Below are positions 14,392 to 16,385 of a stretch of DNA of 16,385 bases, piece by piece. The notes under the pieces are model-generated. The model searched no databases. It had not been told where the DNA came from and saw only the letters and a program-made list of their open reading frames with translations. The position numbers and the translations under genes are program-made. Source of the stretch: Pseudomonadota bacterium (GTDB taxonomy: Bacteria; Pseudomonadota; Gammaproteobacteria; Burkholderiales; SG8-39); NCBI GenBank assembly GCA_021825225.1, contig JAKAIH010000004.1:1-16385 (forward strand), read 5' to 3'. Within the stretch, counting starts at the first letter, position 1. Every line of letters starts with the position of its first letter.

Positions 14392-15540
14392 ATGTTCGAG
14401 AGCCTCCAAACCGGCCTGTACGGACTGACCTCCGGCGTCAGCTATCTGTTCACCCAGGGCGGGCCGAACGTGATCATGCTGCTGATCGCCGCCGTCCTGC
14501 TCTATCTCGGCGTGAAGAAGGAAGTGGAGCCGCTGCTGCTCGTGCCCATCGGCTTCGGCTGCATGCTGGTGAACATTCCGCTGTCCGACCTGATGGAGCC
14601 GGGCGGCCTGCTCAAGATTCTCTACGACATGGGCATCGCCAACGAAGTGTTCCCGCTGCTCATTTTCGTCGGCATCGGCGCCATGATCGACTTCGGCTCG
14701 CTGCTGGAAAATCCGAAAATGCTGCTGTTCGGCGCGGCCGGCCAGTTCGGCATTTTCCTGACGCTGCTGCTGGCCCTGGCACTGGGCTTTCCGCAGCTGG
14801 AAGCGGTCAGCATCGCCGTGATCGGCGCCTGCGACGGGCCGACCGCCATCTACGTCGCCTCGCAGTACGCGCCGCAGCTGCTGGCGCCGATTTCGGTGGC
14901 CGCGTATTCCTACATGGCGCTGGTGCCCATCATCCAGCCGCCGATCATGCGCGCCCTGACCACGCCCAAGGAGCGCGTGATCAAAATGGCGCCGATCAAG
15001 CGCAGCGTCTCCACCCAGACCAAGCTGCTCTTTCCCGTCGTCGTGACCCTGGTCACCGGCCTGCTCGCGCCCAAGGGGCTGCCGCTCATGGGGACCATCA
15101 TGCTCGGCAACTTCATGCGCGAGTCCGGCGTGGTGGCGCGCCTGACCAAGGCCTCGGAGAACGAGATCGCCAACATCGTGACCCTGTTCCTCGGCCTGGC
15201 CATAGGCGGCACCATGGAAGGCCACGCCTTCCTCAAACCGCAGACGCTGGCCATTTTCGGCATGGGCTTCGTCGCGATCTGCCTGGATACCGTAGCCGGT
15301 GTGGTGTTCGGCAAAATCGTCTGCGCCCTGACCGGCGGCAAGGTCAACCCGCTGATCGGCGCCGCCGGCATCTCGGCGTTCCCGATGGCGGCAAGGGTGG
15401 TGCAGGCGCAAGGCCAGATCTACGACAAGAAGAACCACCTGCTCATGCACGCCGCCGGCGTCAACACCGGCGGACAGATCGGCTCGGTGGTGGCCGCCGC
15501 GGTGATGCTGTCCGTGCTCAAGGGCATGGGGCTGATCTAA
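14392..15540 (+). CDS. oadB: Sodium ion-translocating decarboxylase, beta subunit (OadB/GcdB/MmdB family)
   Basis: This 382-residue integral membrane protein, with about nine to eleven hydrophobic segments, couples decarboxylation of carboxybiotin to export of sodium ions. Key motifs are VIGACDGPTAIYVA (143-156), with Asp148 probably matching the sodium-binding Asp203 of Klebsiella OadB, AAYSYMALVPIIQPPIMR (170-187), NPLIGAAGISAFPMAARV (319-336) and LMHAAGVNTGGQIGSV (351-366). The length is usual for GcdB/MmdB. GGAG lies about 10 bases upstream of ATG at 14392, and the stop of the OadG-like gene is one base away, so translation is coupled. No alpha or biotin-carrier gene is in the window, so the substrate (oxaloacetate, glutaconyl-CoA or methylmalonyl-CoA) cannot be told. 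The thiolase neighbour favours an acyl-CoA substrate. The symbol names the family only. Confidence 0.93.
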   Translation: MFESLQTGLYGLTSGVSYLFTQGGPNVIMLLIAAVLLYLGVKKEVEPLLLVPIGFGCMLVNIPLSDLMEPGGLLKILYDMGIANEVFPLLIFVGIGAMIDFGSLLENPKMLLFGAAGQFGIFLTLLLALALGFPQLEAVSIAVIGACDGPTAIYVASQYAPQLLAPISVAAYSYMALVPIIQPPIMRALTTPKERVIKMAPIKRSVSTQTKLLFPVVVTLVTGLLAPKGLPLMGTIMLGNFMRESGVVARLTKASENEIANIVTLFLGLAIGGTMEGHAFLKPQTLAIFGMGFVAICLDTVAGVVFGKIVCALTGGKVNPLIGAAGISAFPMAARVVQAQGQIYDKKNHLLMHAAGVNTGGQIGSVVAAAVMLSVLKGMGLI

Positions 15541-15600
15541 GAGGGCAAGCCGACGTAGTTCTCGGCGAAGGAAGCACGCGCGGCGCGGCGGGCCGGGCGT

Positions 15601-16083
15601 TCAGCGATGACGGCTGCGGTGGCGCGCTTTTTCGGCCAGCCGATGCCGCTCGTGCAGCAGGCTGGCTGCATCCGCCTTTTCCGGACGCGGCCACGAGCGC
15701 AGCGCGCGCTTCACGTCAGCGTGCGCCATCGCGACATGCGGATCGTCCTGCAGGTAAGGCCAATAGCGCTGCGCAAACGCGTCGCCCGCTTCGGGCGGCT
15801 TCGGCGGCACGATAAAATGCTCGACGCCCGCACGCACGGCCGGCGCCAATTCCGCCAGATCCGGCGCTTCGGCGTCGCGCACGAGGTCGATGTCCACCAT
15901 CAGTTCGGACAATCCGCGCAGCCAATCGAAGAACGGGTCCGTCGTCAGCAAACGCAGTTGTTCGGCCGGGCCGAGCGCGAGCTTATGCTCGCGCTCATAG
16001 TCGCGCCGCGCGCGTTCCATCAGCGCGCGATGCAATTCACGCAGCGCGCTCGCGAGGTATTGCCAACCAGCGCTGTCAGTCAT
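15601..16083 (-). CDS. Uncharacterised 160-residue protein
   Basis: The ORF runs from ATG at 16083, with AGG six bases upstream (a weak site), to TGA at 15601-15603. The protein is soluble, with no signal peptide or membrane helix, and is rich in charged residues and Trp. It appears mainly helical: ELHRALMERARRDYERE (16-32), LRLLTTDPFFDWLRGLSELM (43-62), and a basic tail rich in Arg and His (142-160). I do not recognise a named family; it resembles hypothetical proteins common in Burkholderiales that have the same DYEREH and LSELMVD blocks, though this is from memory. It converges with the beta-subunit gene across a 60-base gap with no visible terminator. A structural or regulatory helper role cannot be assigned. 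Confidence 0.72.
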   Translation of the reverse strand: MTDSAGWQYLASALRELHRALMERARRDYEREHKLALGPAEQLRLLTTDPFFDWLRGLSELMVDIDLVRDAEAPDLAELAPAVRAGVEHFIVPPKPPEAGDAFAQRYWPYLQDDPHVAMAHADVKRALRSWPRPEKADAASLLHERHRLAEKARHRSRHR

Positions 16084-16385
16084 AGGCGGCCTGTCCGGCG
16101 CAAGGTGCTCGGTTTCGGCCGCTTATCTTAAGCCAAAACGCAAATCCTCAGCGGCTGGCGCGCGCCGGAGCTACCTGCGGCGTCACGCGCAAGCCCGGGC
16201 TCGCGCGAGCGGGCAAGCGCGGCCGGGCGAGCGGGCGCCGGGACCGTTGCAGCTTACACAATTGGGCCTGCCGCAGTCCATTGCGGCTATTCCCGATTGC
16301 CAGGGCTGAAACTACGGGCTACAACAGCGGGCGTAGAGGGCGAAGGGTGAGGGTAGCGGGCTTGAACGGAGTCAGGGGCTGGCGG
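16084..16385. other. About 300 bases without a credible gene
   Basis: No ORF with family resemblance or a good start site is seen on either strand. The stretch holds a 12-base palindrome GCTCGCGCGAGC (16199-16210) and two copies of GAGCGGGC (16207-16214 and 16229-16236). It presumably contains the upstream region of the gene at 16083. Confidence 0.5.

Noticed and set aside
16199..16236. The palindrome and short direct repeats in the right-hand gap as a mobile-element end or replication origin
   Set aside because: The repeats are short, GC-rich and isolated; there is no transposase, no DnaA boxes and no AT-rich region.

Overview
The window is GC-rich and reads like a betaproteobacterial chromosome. 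The strongest taxonomic pointers are an elongation factor P with arginine at position 32 next to its rhamnosyltransferase EarP, a BadI-type ring-opening hydrolase, and two subunits of a sodium-pumping decarboxylase. This placement is an inference; no rRNA or other taxonomic marker is present. I see no tRNA, insertion sequence, integrase or CRISPR array.

Layout. (1) Positions 1-2756 hold a catabolic block: a thiamine-diphosphate enzyme of the benzoylformate decarboxylase type (cut by the left edge) and an acyl-CoA dehydrogenase run leftward and are separated by 2 bases. A BadI-like 2-ketocyclohexanecarboxyl-CoA hydrolase is divergent from them. (2) Positions 2801-5058 are housekeeping: a bidirectional terminator, a cold-shock protein with a good sigma-70 promoter and a foldable leader, then efp with earP upstream in the same direction. 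(3) Positions 5167-11883 hold a leftward four-gene locus that is the most unusual part of the window. In transcription order it has a 1058-residue TPR-CHAT protease-like protein with a signal peptide, a CHASE2 adenylate cyclase whose start overlaps the CHAT stop, and two exported FecR-like paralogues. (4) Positions 11955-12728 hold a possible 65-residue small gene and a UspA-family protein. (5) Positions 12980-15540 run rightward: a PcaF-like thiolase, a 50-residue OadG-like membrane peptide and the beta subunit of a sodium-translocating decarboxylase, without an alpha subunit. (6) Positions 15601-16083 hold an unidentified conserved-looking protein, followed by about 300 bases without a credible gene.

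How the parts may work together. Regions 1 and 5 fit degradation of aromatic or alicyclic acids through CoA thioesters (dehydrogenation, ring opening, thiolysis), perhaps with a decarboxylase that conserves energy as a sodium gradient. The substrate is not determined by the sequence. EarP would rhamnosylate EF-P on Arg32 to help ribosomes through polyproline stretches. In region 3 every product has an export or membrane signal and only the cyclase catalytic domain should face the cytoplasm. This suggests an envelope-sensing system that reports through cAMP, with a caspase-like CHAT protein and FecR-like modules acting outside the membrane. That model is an inference and is the main item worth following up.
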